A stretch of 64,000 nt of DNA from the NCBI GenBank assembly GCA_038501785.1, contig JBAMJR010000085.1:2063001-2127000 (forward strand), written 5' to 3'. Under the pieces are notes generated by a model that saw only the letters and a list, made by a program, of their open reading frames with translations, was not told where the DNA came from and made no database searches. The translations under genes were made by a program, and so were the position numbers. Source of the DNA: Myoxocephalus aenaeus (Eukaryota > Chordata > Actinopteri > Perciformes > Cottidae). Every line of letters starts with the position of its first letter. The first letter of the stretch is position 1. This document shows, piece by piece, positions 23,351 to 35,163 of this stretch.

Positions 23351-24591
23351 TTTACAGGCACAGGTTCAGTTTGGCACATTAGGGCACATCTGTGCCATTT
23401 GAATGTTATCATGTACCAAACCATATATTTCACTTGTATATTACTTATGGTGATCAATACATTCAAATGCAGCATTTTTTTAAGGAATTGTGATTTTTTT
23501 TTATGAATTATAAAAAAAAAAATCATAAAACAACTTATATATTTCCCATTAAAATAAAACAAGCACACAAATTAACTGAATGAACAGATTTAAATTTGAT
23601 CAAACACAGTAAAAAACAAAGTGTAACAACAATACTTTTTATACTTTTATGATTATTTTTCGTTCTGTTTGATTTTTTTTTTTAAATGGATTATTCTCGT
23701 AGCAAAGGCTTTGGTGTTTAATTTGATGTGCAACATTAATATATTTTCTTGTGATTTATATATATTTTTTTGCAATACATTAAAAAAGGACCATTAATGA
23801 GCCTATGGAGTTTAAACCTCTGGCAGCTTCGGTCCTCTTTTGGTGAAGAAGTTTATTAAGTCTAGTTTTCCAACGAACTGGTGGGTTCCCTATCCAGACA
23901 CAGAGATCTGGAGAAGTCTGCCGTCTCCAGTCAGGGGAGCTGTTTAAATAGACACAGAAGCAGTCTGCTTCTCCTCTTCTGCATGTGTCAGGATTACATC
24001 ATGCATCCTGCAGCCACTCAGACCACAGGAAGTTTGTCACCTTATACGGTAATTATAAAAAAAAACACATCACAGGATCGGTTACATTACCCCTTATACA
24101 GGAAAGATTATACATTATAGCATTTGATGCAGGTTATGTGTACACAAGTACACTTTTAGACTTTTCATTCACCCTACGATCATTCAACACAACAATTTCA
24201 ATTCAATGAAAAAGTTTCAGTGTCACATGCAGCTAAAAAGAATGGTTTAATCTCTATCCCGATTCAGAGCTGGTGAAACACACTTCCTGCAGCCTAAGCT
24301 TCACAGACAAACACAGAAGTTTCTTCCAGTCTCTAAAGCTGGAGGCTCTGTCATCCAGACTCTAAAGCTGGGAGCCCTGTCCCAACCCCCAAGGGTGAAT
24401 CAGATTGTTCTCCTCTTTTGGTAAAGATGCTTATTAAGTCTAGTTTTCTCAGAGCTCTGGTGAAATCTCTATTTAGATGTAGAGATCTGGTGAAATAAAA
24501 AAATTTAAAAAAAGGAAAACCAAAGAAAAGATTAAACAATATTCCAGGATGAATTGATCCGTCAAATGACGTAGCAGACTCCTTTCAACGC

Positions 24592-24671
<80 letters not shown>

Positions 24672-24770
24672 GCACAATATGTTAACAGTCTCTCTGCAAA
24701 GTTTGACTTTGATAAAGTGAAGTAGAACATGTTTTAGAGAGGTCAATAAGAAATACTTTCTTTCCTAGTT
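23351..24770. other. Intergenic DNA with a direct-repeat pair and a CAT microsatellite
   Basis: No gene recognised. Two ~85-base related segments stand at 23832-23915 and 24412-24496 (shared word TTATTAAGTCTAGTTTTC). A CAT run fills 24593-24671. Positions 24673-24745 repeat tail-2 sequence already seen at 23280-23350. Confidence 0.6.
24593..24671. repeat. CAT microsatellite
   Basis: About 26 CAT units; the poly-Met frame on the minus strand is an artefact of it. Confidence 0.97.
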
Positions 24771-24865
24771 ACCTGACAGGTGTCCTGGAGAAGGATACAC
24801 ATATTTAATACATTCTTCTGTAATTATAAAACTAACCAAATTAGGAATGACACTGACACTAAGTC

Positions 24866-24867
<2 letters not shown>

Positions 24868-24916
<49 letters not shown>
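24868..24916 (+). repeat. GA microsatellite, A-to-B spacer type
   Basis: Same position within the spacer block as in the other units, but no A gene precedes it here. Confidence 0.95.
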
Positions 24917-24920
<4 letters not shown>

Positions 24921-24952
24921 GGTTACTTTCTTAAACCGCAAATAGAATAGAA

Positions 24953-26691
24953 TCTCTATCTTCTCCAACCTCCTTGACCCCCCCTGTCCTCCTCCTCCCT
25001 CCACCCTTCTACCGAGCCACTTTGTTGACTACTTTACAAAAAAGATAGAAGACATACGCTCCTCATTTAACAATCCGTCTTCCTTAACCTCACCTCCATT
25101 AACTTCATCTTCTTCCCCTCTGCTTTCCTCTTTCACCCCCCTGACTCCCAATCAAGTTCTTACCTTGGTAACCTCTGCCCGCCCAACCACCTGCCCCCTT
25201 GACCCCATCCCATCTCACATTTTCCAGTCTATTGCTCCTGATCTTCTTCCCTTTCTCACCCAGCTTATCAACACCTCCCTCTCAACTGGCTGCTTCCCTA
25301 ACTCTCTGAAGGAGGCAAGAGTTAACCCTCTCCTAAAGAAACCCACTCTCAACCCGTCGGAAGTCAACAACTACAGACCGGTCTCTCTCCTTCCCTTTCT
25401 TTCCAAAACTCTGGAGCGAGCTATCTTTAACCAAGTCTCCTCCTTTCTCCACCAGAACAACCTTCTGGACCCTCACCAGTCTGGTTTCAAGGCAGGCCAC
25501 TCAACAGAGACTGCCCTCCTTGCTGTCTCTGAGCAGCTCCACACCGCTAGAGCAGCCTCTCTCTCCTCTGTCCTTATCCTTCTAGACCTTTCTGCCGCCT
25601 TTGACACAGTGAACCATCAGATCCTCCTTTCTTCCCTCCAGGACCTGGGTATCTCAGGCACTGTGCTCTCCCTCTTCTTGTCCTACCTCAAGGACCGCAC
25701 CTACCGGGTAACCTGGAGAGGATCTGTGTCTGAGCCTTGTCCTCTCACTACTGGGGTCCCTCAAGGCTCCGTCCTGGGTCCTCTTCTCTTTTCTCTGTAC
25801 ACCAACTCTCTCGGCTCTGTCATTCGCGCCCATGGCTTTTCCTACCATAGCTACGCTGATGACACCCAACTGATCCTCTCGTTTCCCCAGTCAGAAACAC
25901 AGGTAGCGGCACGAATCTCTGCCTGTCTGACTGACATCTCTCAGTGGATGTCCGCGCACCACCTGAAAATCAACCCTGACAAGACGGAACTACTTTTCCT
26001 TCCAGGAAAGGGCTCTCCCACCCACGACCTGACTATCACCTTCAACAACTCAGTGTTGACCCCGACCCCGACTGCCAGGAACCTCGGTGTGACACTTGAC
26101 AGTCAACTCTCCCTGACTGCCAACATTACCGCAACAACGCGTTCCTGTAGGTACATGTTGTACAACATCAGGAGGATACGTCCCCTTCTCACCCAGAAGG
26201 CGACACAGGTTCTGGTCCAGGCTCTGATCATCTCGCGACTTGACTACTGTAACTCCCTCCTGGCAGGTCTACCCGCTAACGCCATTCGACCTTTACAGCT
26301 CATCCAGAATGCAGCTGCTCGACTGGTCTTCAACCTCCCGAAATTCACCCACACTACCCCGCTCCTCCGCACACTCCACTGGCTACCGGTGGTCGCCCGC
26401 ATCCGCTTCAAAACATTGGTACTTACGTATCGTGCCACGAACAGATCGGGTCCTATCTATATACAGGACATGGTAACACCGTACACCCCAGCTCGGGCAC
26501 TCCGCTCGGCTTCTGCTAAACGACTTGTAGCTCCGTCACTACGAGCTAAACACTCAACAAAGTCACGACTGTTTGCTGTCCTGGCTCCTCAATGGTGGAA
26601 TGAGCTCCCCATTGACATCAGGACAGCAGGAAGTCTCTACATCTTCCGCCGAAAACTAAAAACGCATCTCTTTCGACTACACCTTGAATAA
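24953..26691 (+). pseudogene. LINE reverse transcriptase, 5'-truncated ORF2
   Basis: The frame is open from the 5' junction to the stop ending at 26691, about 578 codons counting those upstream of the TTG at 25165; no initiation codon belongs to it. Reverse transcriptase motifs in order are NNYRPVSLLPFLSK, LLDLSAAFDTVNH with the first catalytic Asp, GVPQGSVLGPLLFSLY, and SYADDTQL with the catalytic Asp pair near 25857-25862. A thumb region and an LHWLP motif typical of fish L2/CR1-group elements follow. No frameshift or stop is present within the retained part, so the insertion is young. The endonuclease domain that normally precedes it is absent. Confidence 0.9.
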
Positions 26692-26909
26692 GGAAGGTAG
26701 CACTGTACTAGCACTCTAGTAGCACTTGATGTCTCTTATTTATAGCACTTTGTAATTTTCGAAATTTAACTCTAGCGAAGAAACTGCACTTTATTGATTA
26801 TTGATTATTGATTGTTGTTTTTCTGAGTTTGTACTCATGATTGAATGCACTATTGTAAGTCGCTTTGGATAAAAGCGTCAGCTAAATGACATGTAATGTA
26901 ATGTAATGT
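24953..26909 (+). mobile_element. 5'-truncated L2-clade LINE
   Basis: About 1.96 kb inserted in an A-to-B spacer. The 7-bp word AATAGAA stands at both borders (24946-24952 and 26910-26916). The 3' end has the conserved GTCGCTTTGGATAAAAGCGT hairpin region and then TGTAA repeats, the hallmark of fish L2/UnaL2-type LINEs. The 5' end lies inside the open reading frame, so the endonuclease portion is missing and the copy is dead on arrival. Empty sites are visible in the other units, for example near 28740-28760. Confidence 0.9.
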
Positions 26910-26916
26910 AATAGAA

Positions 26917-27479
26917 GGAAATAAAGCCTGATTGTAAATCTTTCCTTGGAACTTTAGAGATATGAATCATCTGCTATCACAAAACGTTAAAGTTAATATG
27001 TAACACTGGCTGCTGTATCCTATTACACAGGAGAGCTTTTTACAATACCCATTATATAGAAAAGATTATAAAACAGAGCAACTTATAGCGTCCTATGCAT
27101 TTTAGATGGTCTAATTACAAACTATAATTGAATTAAAACAGTGTATATGTTCTGTCCAACGGTTGTACTAAACAGAACAAAGGTTACATGTTATAATAGT
27201 TGTTTTCTTTCATACTCTTCCACGATCGCTCAACAAATATTAGTATGAAACAGACACATTTGGGATTGGTATCAATTGTTTCATCAAACCCTCAAATCAC
27301 TATCGTGGAGAGTGAAAACAGAATTTGAACTTCACAATTTGAACATACAATTATTGGGAAGTGCCACAGCTGAAATTGGGGAGTAATTCTTAACGATTAA
27401 CAACATTTACTACACACGTAGCTCCACCTTACCAGTCATGTAGTCACCTTTCAGCCTGTATCTGGAGGTCGTTACACAG
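26917..27479 (+). repeat. B-type distal upstream DNA placed before an A gene
   Basis: This stretch matches the DNA upstream of B genes (for example 28755-29318): TAAAGCCTGA, TGTTCTGTCCAACGG and TTCCACGATCGCTCAACAAA all occur in the same order. Yet it leads into A4. The switch to A-specific sequence lies within the promoter block common to both lineages. Confidence 0.8.
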
Positions 27480-27487
27480 TATAAATA
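27480..27487 (+). promoter_or_regulatory. TATA box of stefin A4
   Basis: TATAAATA, 95 bases upstream of the A4 start; the DNA further upstream is of B origin. Confidence 0.7.
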
Positions 27488-27574
27488 TAGTTGGTAACCA
27501 GCTGAAAAGTACCACTTGAAAAACATACAAGCAGACAGTTGACTTCTCTGTTAACTTCAACGGACCCTGTGACA

Positions 27575-28219
27575 ATGGCTGACGTGCTTGGGGCATGGAA
27601 TGCGCTAACGGATGAGGACATTGAGACAATTCAGAAGATATGTGATCAGGTGAGCTTCAATCTACCTTCATTCTTCTCAACAAACCTCACACAATGCTCT
27701 GCATTTCAGTCTGGATTTACATCACATTTTATTTATTCATACAGGTGAAGAGCGAAGTGGAGAAATTGACAAACAAGACCTATGTGGAATACAGAGCAGT
27801 TAAATACAGGACTCAGATTGTGTCAGGAGTCAACTATGTCATCAAGGTAAATAACATTGTGATATTTGAAACAAAAAATGAAAGCCTCAGATGTGTGTCT
27901 TTGTATGATATATAAGTTGAATTCATATTATTTGTGACTTCCAGTTGAATCTGAACGTCAAATTCATGACAGGACAGTAAACAGTTAAACTATGAACACA
28001 CCTCTAATGGTCGGAGGTCCTCAGGGTTCAGCCACACAAGAGTGAATATATTCTTTCAGATGTCCAATAGTTCTCTCTTTTTTCCTGCAGGTTTTTTGTG
28101 GAGTGGATGACTACATTCAGCTGAGTCTCTTCCAAGAACTTCCGTGTTCCGGAGGAAAGGTCGTGCTTCACCATGTGGAGCAGCAGAAAACCAAAGAAGA
28201 CCCACTCGTACCTTTTTAA
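27575..28219 (+). CDS. stefin-type cystatin, lineage A copy 4 (A4)
   Basis: 101-aa stefin-family cysteine protease inhibitor. Exons are 27575-27649, 27745-27846 and 28091-28219. First loop QIVSG, second loop LPCSGG, end PLVPF. With A1 it forms the YRTQI.SG/PLVPF subgroup, and it shows what A1 looked like before its exon 3 changed. N-terminus MADVLGAWNALTDEDIE resembles the other A copies. Predicted cytosolic. Confidence 0.9.
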
Positions 28220-28661
28220 AGGGCTCTGCTACTTTATCTTCAAATGATTTGACATTGATTTTGAATGTATTAACACAATGCAAATATTTGGGGTTGGGCA
28301 GCAGCAAGTTATTCAACTTGCATGACTTTCTATAGAAATAATAAAGAAAGCATTCATAAAAGTCTAGTTATGTCTTGTGGTTCTTTTATGCAGCATTTCT
28401 CTGATATCTAAAATAGATGTTTTCTTGGCTGGAAGAAATGGTGAGAAATAGATTTAAAAAGTGAAATCAATCCCCATCCAGACCTTAACACGGACAAAGA
28501 TATTTTAACCTCATCATTTTTGTTTTGTTCTAATGACACAAACCAGGAAGTACTTTCTTTGTTAGTTACCTGACAGGTGTCCTGGAGAAGGATACAAATA
28601 TTTAATACATTCTTCTGAAATTATAAAACTAACCAAATTAGGAATGACACTGACATTAAGT

Positions 28662-28663
<2 letters not shown>

Positions 28664-28719
<56 letters not shown>
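28664..28719 (+). repeat. GA microsatellite in the A4-B4 spacer
   Basis: About 28 GA units; the flanking spacer shows the empty site corresponding to the LINE insertion. Confidence 0.97.
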
Positions 28720-28723
<4 letters not shown>

Positions 28724-29318
28724 GGTTACTTTCTTAAACCGCAAATAGAATAGAAGGAAATAAAGCCTGACTGTAAATCTTTCCTTGGAACTTTAGAGAT
28801 ATGAATCATCTGCTATCACAAAACGTTAAAGTTAATATGTAACACTGGCTGCTGTATCCTATTACACAGGAGAGCTTTTTACAATACCCATTATATAGAA
28901 AAGATTATAAAACAGAGCAACTTATAGCGTCCTATGCATTTTAGATGGTCTAATTACAAACTATAATTGAATTAAAACAGTGTATATGTTCTGTCCAACG
29001 GTTGTACTAAACAGAACAAAGGTTACATGTTATAATAGTTGTTTTCTTTCATACTCTTCCACGATCGCTCAACAAATATTAGTATGAAACAGACACATTT
29101 GGGATTGGTATCAATTGTTTCATCAAACCCTCAAATCACTATCGGGGAGAGTGGAAACAGAATTTGAACTTCACAATTTGAACATACAATTATTGGGAAG
29201 TGCCACAGCTGAAATTGGGGAGTAATTCTTAACGATTAACAACATTTACTACACACGTAGCTCCACCTTAACAGTCATGTAGTCACCTTTCAGCCTGTAT
29301 CCGGAGGTGGTTACACAG

Positions 29319-29326
29319 TATAAATA
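29319..29326 (+). promoter_or_regulatory. TATA box of stefin B4
   Basis: TATAAATA in an A-type promoter block joined to the B leader. Confidence 0.7.
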
Positions 29327-29429
29327 TAGTTGGTAACCAGCTGAAAATGAACACTTGACAAACATACAAGCAGACAGTTGACTTCTTTCCTTCGTCTTTA
29401 CGTTAATTCTCTCCACTAAAACTGTCACG

Positions 29430-30250
29430 ATGATGTGTGGAGGGCTGAGTGAGTTATTTGATGCTACCAAAGAAGTTCAGACGATCTGTCAAAGTGTAAG
29501 AAAAACTAAAAGTATGAATGACTTTCTTTCACACTCAGGAAACAGGTCCTGTGTTTCATTTGAATGTTGCTGTATTCTCATTGTTATTCAGGTGAAGGTC
29601 CATGCAGAGAAAAAAGCAGGGAAAACTTATGATATTTTCACAGCCAAGAGCTACAAGACTCAGGTAGTGGCCGGGACCAACTACTTCATCAAGGTAATTA
29701 TCATCTACGAGGAAAAAGCCTCAGATCAGTGACTAAAAACAACTTTTATTTTGCAGCAACAAGATCAAGTGACATTTAAAGTGATTATAGTCAATATTGT
29801 TTTTCACATAAACAATGGATCACATAAATACTTTGATGTGAAATGGATCGACTAGATAAGTAGCCTCAACGATAAATTGGTCATTTTGTCCAGTCATTAT
29901 TCAGTTACTACTGAACTCATATATTCTGAAAGGCATAACTATAAAATGTCAACTTGAAACTGACAACCTTAACCAATTACACAGATAATAATGTTACATG
30001 GACATAAACAAGACTTCCAATAAAACCTTCATGTCTGCTAGATGTATAATTAAGTAACCACTTGCTAACCAGCTAGAAGTCCTCATTGATCTCCTGAAAC
30101 TTTACTTTTTCTTCCTTGCAGGTCCATGTGGGAGGAGACGAATATGTTCACCTTCGTGTTTATAAAAAACTCCCATGTCATGGAGGAGAATTAGAGTTGA
30201 CTGATATGCAGCAGTCCAAGAGCCAGACGGACCCTATTGAGTACTTCTAA
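29430..30250 (+). CDS. stefin-type cystatin, lineage B copy 4 (B4)
   Basis: 98-aa stefin B-like inhibitor. Exons are 29430-29495, 29592-29693 and 30122-30250. Motifs are MMCGG, QVVAG and LPCHGG, with end DPIEYF. Exon 3 has ELTDMQQSKSQTD as in B3. Exons 1 and 2 encode the same residues as in B2, B3 and B5. Intron 1 is 96 bases and stop-free. Confidence 0.92.
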
Positions 30251-30286
30251 TAGGATCCTAACCCAAACACAGCATCAGTGCCTACA

Positions 30287-31841
30287 GGTTGCCGTCTCAT
30301 TATAATCAGTGATGATCAAATTATGCTGGCTCAATATATAAAACTATGCTTCTGCAGTTTCCAGTCCTAACATGTTACAACATACTGTGTCATACTGCAG
30401 ATCATGATGTAAAGAGCATGTCAAAATGAACTATTTTGTGCAACATTCATGAATAAATTAATCTGATTATTTTGTGATATTAGGTGTTGCTTCTCTTTCT
30501 GTGGTATTTTATTTGTGAAACAGCTGCAGGTCTTTTATATACGTCTTTTATAAACGTCTTCAGCTGGCAGATGTGAAGAAAAAGGCTTGAACAAAGAAGT
30601 AATGAAAATAAATAGAAGTCTATTCACAACTGGGTTTAGTGTCGAATGGATATGGATTATGGACAAAGTCCCTCCTGAAGTGGCATTTAGAAAAATGTGT
30701 ACACAATTATGAACAAGTTATTTAAATTCCATATATTTACTGCAATGGTGCGGCAATTCACTCACTGAATAATATCATCAGTAGCATTGTTCATAAAAAC
30801 AGGATATTCATACTTAATCATAAACCCTCTGAACACTAATTCATCCTTTTTATGTTAAGTATTGTATAATAGTATTACTCCAATATCTCTGTCGTGACAC
30901 AGAGCATATTTGATGCGGTTTAGTAACTCATTGTACTTGAAGTAAACATCACACAACTTCAGTGACGATCTGGAACAAGCTGATCTACAAGATGTGTTGT
31001 GCTGTCGTACAGCATTCCCACCTAAAGGTCACTATAGGATACATTTAGGGAGGAAAAAAAAGACTAAGAGGTTAAAACATAAATACAAGCCCTGATGCTC
31101 CTGAATCCCAGAATTCAAATCCCTTCAAAATATCAATGAAGTGTATGATAACATTTGTCATGTTGTGGGGGCCTGATATCGGCCTTTTTAAAAACTCACC
31201 TATTTTTAGGCCCTTTCCTCAAAAAATGCATTCCCAAACTTAAAAGGGTGTATCTCTGCAACTACTAGGGCTATTTGAATACTTTGGTTGTTATAATAAA
31301 AGGTACACATGTGAGATTTTGTTCAGTGTAAATATCAGTATATATGTTACTGGTTAAGAGTAAATGAAAATGACACACAGAAAAAAATGAAAAGGTTTCA
31401 GGTCCGCCTAGAAAAAAAGCACTTTCAGGATGATTATTTCTTTGGAATGATGCAGCTGTAAGGTCCAACTCTAACCCAAATCATATCACAATATGTGAAC
31501 ATTCTCTCTGCAAAGGTTGACTTTGATAAAGTGAAGCAGAACAAAGTTAGAGGGTTTAGTACAATATATCCAAATACAGCAGTTTGGGGCTTTTTTTTTT
31601 CATAAAACAAGCTATGATTTACAATTTTATATAGCAATCGCTCAGTGAAGAAGGGTAACAGGAAGTGTAACATAGTTGTGACTTAGAACAGAAGGTAGAC
31701 TGCTGTAGGTTTATAGCACAAAAACCTTCGGGAATATACAATATACATATGAAAAGTAAAATACATTCATATTTGTATTGCTTTTTCATTCCCAATACAT
31801 GGCCAACAGCTTAAAATAAAACATATTCAGTATGTGTATTA

Positions 31842-31886
<45 letters not shown>

Positions 31887-32447
31887 GTTGCATAATAAAT
31901 AGTTTTAAGGCTTCAAACGTGGTGAAAAATGATGTGGTTAAAATTGTACAATGAACAAAATAATCTTTTAATCTTTTATATCAAACGTAACGAGAGTTTG
32001 GACAAATATTTTAAAACAAACATTTTTTAAATACATCACCCACCCCAACTGGCTCTGACAGTACACATGAACTGCATATTTGTAAGTTGAACAATGGACC
32101 ATAAAGGTCACTGTCAGGATACATTTAAGAAGAAAAATAGACTTCAAGAGGTTAAAACAAAGATATATTTGCAGTCCTGATGCTCTTGATTCCACTCCCT
32201 TCTACATATTGATGATAAAGCAACATGTTTCAGGGTGTGGGGCCGTGATATCAGCCTTAAAACATGGAGTGAAACATACTTCCCTGTAAGTAAAGGTGGA
32301 GACGTGGAGGGATATTTAGGTTTTGGTTGTTCCAGACCAAATCCTGCGAGGGACCGGACTTTGAGAGAAATGTTAAAAGTATTGTTACACAAACCACACT
32401 TGTTACTTCAAATCCCACTGCAGCTGTTCTAAACTACTTCAGGTTGT
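30287..32447 (+). repeat. Type-2 tail block, copy 3
   Basis: B4 3' UTR and downstream DNA, offset by about 17.45 kb from its near-identical partner at 12842-15003; TA run at 31849-31883. Confidence 0.88.
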
Positions 32448-33187
32448 GTGTCAGCGGTATGTGTTAATCCCTGGACTTCACATAGTCCCTGTTGGTAGTG
32501 TCTTGTGACTCCTCTTCCTCTTTGTTGATCACATGCTGCATGATTTTAGTTCCCATTAACACATTCAATAAATAGATAATATATTTGATAATTGGTCCTG
32601 CAGTCCTTATGTGAACAGTTAGTTAACATAGGTTTACAAAAATGAACACAATTCACCATCACAGCCTTTCCTGAAAATCTCATAGCTGGTTTAGTTCGAA
32701 TTATTAGAATAAAAAAAGCTGCATCCAATTTTATTTTTTATTTTATTTAATGTGTCATGTGGCAGATGATTTATTGCATATTTTACAGTGACGGGTTACA
32801 ACAATACTTTAATGCAGGAAGTCACTGTGTTGGTAGATATTTTAGACAGGCTAGATCGGCTGCATCTGTCTGTATAATAAAAATATTAATATGAAACAGA
32901 CACATTTGGGATTGGTATCAATTGTTTCATCTATACCTTGGCAAGAAAGTGAAGATACATATTTCCTGAAATGTCAAACTGTTTCATCAAACCCTCAAGT
33001 CACTATCGGGGAGAGTGGAAACATAATTTGAATTACACAATTTGAACATACAATTGTTGGGAAGTGCCACAGCTGGAATTGGGGAGTAATTCATAAAGAT
33101 GAACAACACTTGCGACACACGCAGCTCCACCTTAACAGTCATGTATTAGAGTCACCTTTCAGCCTGTGTCCAGAGGTGGTTACACAG
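32448..33187 (+). repeat. A-type upstream block, copy 4
   Basis: Matches 15004-15737 almost base for base; non-coding, leads into A5. Confidence 0.85.
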
Positions 33188-33195
33188 TATAAATA
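33188..33195 (+). promoter_or_regulatory. TATA box of stefin A5
   Basis: TATAAATA, 95 bases upstream of the A5 start codon. Confidence 0.7.
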
Positions 33196-33282
33196 TAGTT
33201 GGTAACCAGCTGAAAAGTACCACTTGACAAACATACAAGCAGACAGTTGACTTCTCTGTTAACTTCAACGGACCCTGTGACA

Positions 33283-33927
33283 ATGGCTGACGTGCTTGGG
33301 TCATGGACTGCGCCAACGGATAAGCACATTGAGAAAATTCAGAAGATGTGTGATCAGGTGAGCTTCAATCTACCTTCATTCTTCTCAACAAACCTCACAC
33401 AATGCTCTGCATTTCAGTCTGGATTTACATCACATTTTATTTATTCATACAGGTGAAGAGAGAAGTGGAGAACATGACAAACAAGACCTATGTGGAATAC
33501 AGAGCGGTTCTATACATAACTCAGGTTGTGAATGGAGACAAATATGTCGTCAAGGTAAATAACATTGTGATATTTGAAACAAAAAATGAAAGCCTCAGAT
33601 GTGTGTCTTTGTATGATATACAAGTTGAATTCATATTATTTGTGACTTCCAGTTGAATCTGAACGTCAAATTCATGGCAGGACAGTAAACAGTTAAACTA
33701 TGAACACACCTCTGATGGTCGGAGGTCCTCAGGGTTCAGCCACACAAGAGTGAATATATTCTTTCAGAGGTCCAATAGTTCTCTCTTTTTTCCTGCAGGT
33801 TTTTTGTGGAGTGTATGACTACATTCATCTGAGTCTCTTCCAAGAACTTCCGTGTTCCGGAGGAAAGGTCCTGCTTCACAATGTGGAGCAGCAGAGAACC
33901 AAAGAAGACACACTCACACCTTTTTAA
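33283..33927 (+). CDS. stefin-type cystatin, lineage A copy 5 (A5)
   Basis: 101-aa stefin-family inhibitor. Exons are 33283-33357, 33453-33554 and 33799-33927. QVVNG first loop, LPCSGG second loop, end TLTPF. Nearly identical to A3, including introns and flanks, which implies a recent duplication or ongoing conversion. Confidence 0.9.
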
Positions 33928-34370
33928 AGGGCTCTGCTTCTTTATCTTGAAATGATTTGACATTGATGTTGAATGTATTAACACAATGAAAATGTTTGGG
34001 GTTGGGCAGCAGCAAGTTATTCAACTTGCGTGACCTTCTATTGAAATAATAAAGAAAGCATTCATAAAAGTCTAGTTATTTCTTGTGGTTCTTTTATGCA
34101 GCATTTCTCTGATATCTAAAATAGATGTTTTCTTGGCTGAAAGAAATGGTGAGAAATAGATTTAAAAAGTGAAATCAATCCCCATCCAGACCTTAACACG
34201 GACAAAGATATTTTAACCTCATCATTTTTGTTTTGTTCTAATGACACAAACCAGGAAGTACTTTCTTTGTTAGTTACTTGACAAGAGTCCTGGAGAAGGA
34301 TACAAATATTTAATACATTCTTCTGAAATTATAAAACTAACCAAATTAGGAATGACACTGACATTAAGTC

Positions 34371-34372
<2 letters not shown>

Positions 34373-34432
<60 letters not shown>
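34373..34432 (+). repeat. GA microsatellite in the A5-B5 spacer
   Basis: About 30 uninterrupted GA units; length differs from the otherwise near-identical A3-B3 spacer. Confidence 0.97.
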
Positions 34433-34435
<3 letters not shown>

Positions 34436-35052
34436 GTGGTTACTTTCTAAAACCGCAAATAGAATAGAAGGAAATAAAGCCTGACTTGTTGTTGTTGCGA
34501 AATAGGAACTGTACATCTTTCTTTGGAACTTTAGTGATATGAATGATCTGCTATCACAAAACCTGTTCAGTGAAGGTGTGGAAAGTTAATATGGTAACAC
34601 TGGCTGCTGTATCCTATTACACAGGAGAGCTTTTTACACTACCCATTATATAGAAAAGATGCGTCCTATGCATTTTAAATGGTCTAATTACAAACTATAA
34701 TTGAATTAAAACAGTGTATATGTTCTGTTAAACGGTTGTACTAAACAGAACAAAGGTTACGTGTTATAATAGTTGTTTTCTTTCATACTCTTCCACGATC
34801 GCTCAACAAATATTAGTATGAAACAGACACATTTGGGATTGGTATCAATTGTTTCATCAAACCCTCAAATCACTATCGGGGAGAGTGGAAACAGAATTTG
34901 AACTTCACAATTTGAACATACAATTGTTGGGAAGTGCCACAGCTGAAATTGGGGAGTAATTCTTAACGATTAACAACATTTACTACACACGTAGCTCCAC
35001 CTTAACAGTCATGTAGTCACCTTTCAGCCTGTATCCGGAGGTGGTTACACAG

Positions 35053-35060
35053 TATAAATA
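35053..35060 (+). promoter_or_regulatory. TATA box of stefin B5
   Basis: TATAAATA in an A-type promoter block joined to the B leader. Confidence 0.7.
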
Positions 35061-35163
35061 TAGTTGGTAACCAGCTGAAAATGAACACTTGACAAACATA
35101 CAAGCAGACAGTTGACTTCTTTCCTTCGTCTTTTCGCAAATTCTCTCCACTAAAACTGTCACG

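Noticed and set aside
24473..24730. Poly-Met frame on the minus strand
   Set aside because: Translation of the CAT microsatellite.
24765..25004. Ser/Leu repeat frame on the minus strand (also at 11249 and 28562)
   Set aside because: Translation of GA microsatellites.
25654..25869. Minus-strand frame opposite the reverse transcriptase
   Set aside because: Shadow of the LINE coding frame.
24953..26909. Complete, mobile LINE
   Set aside because: The 5' border falls inside the coding frame and no endonuclease domain is present.
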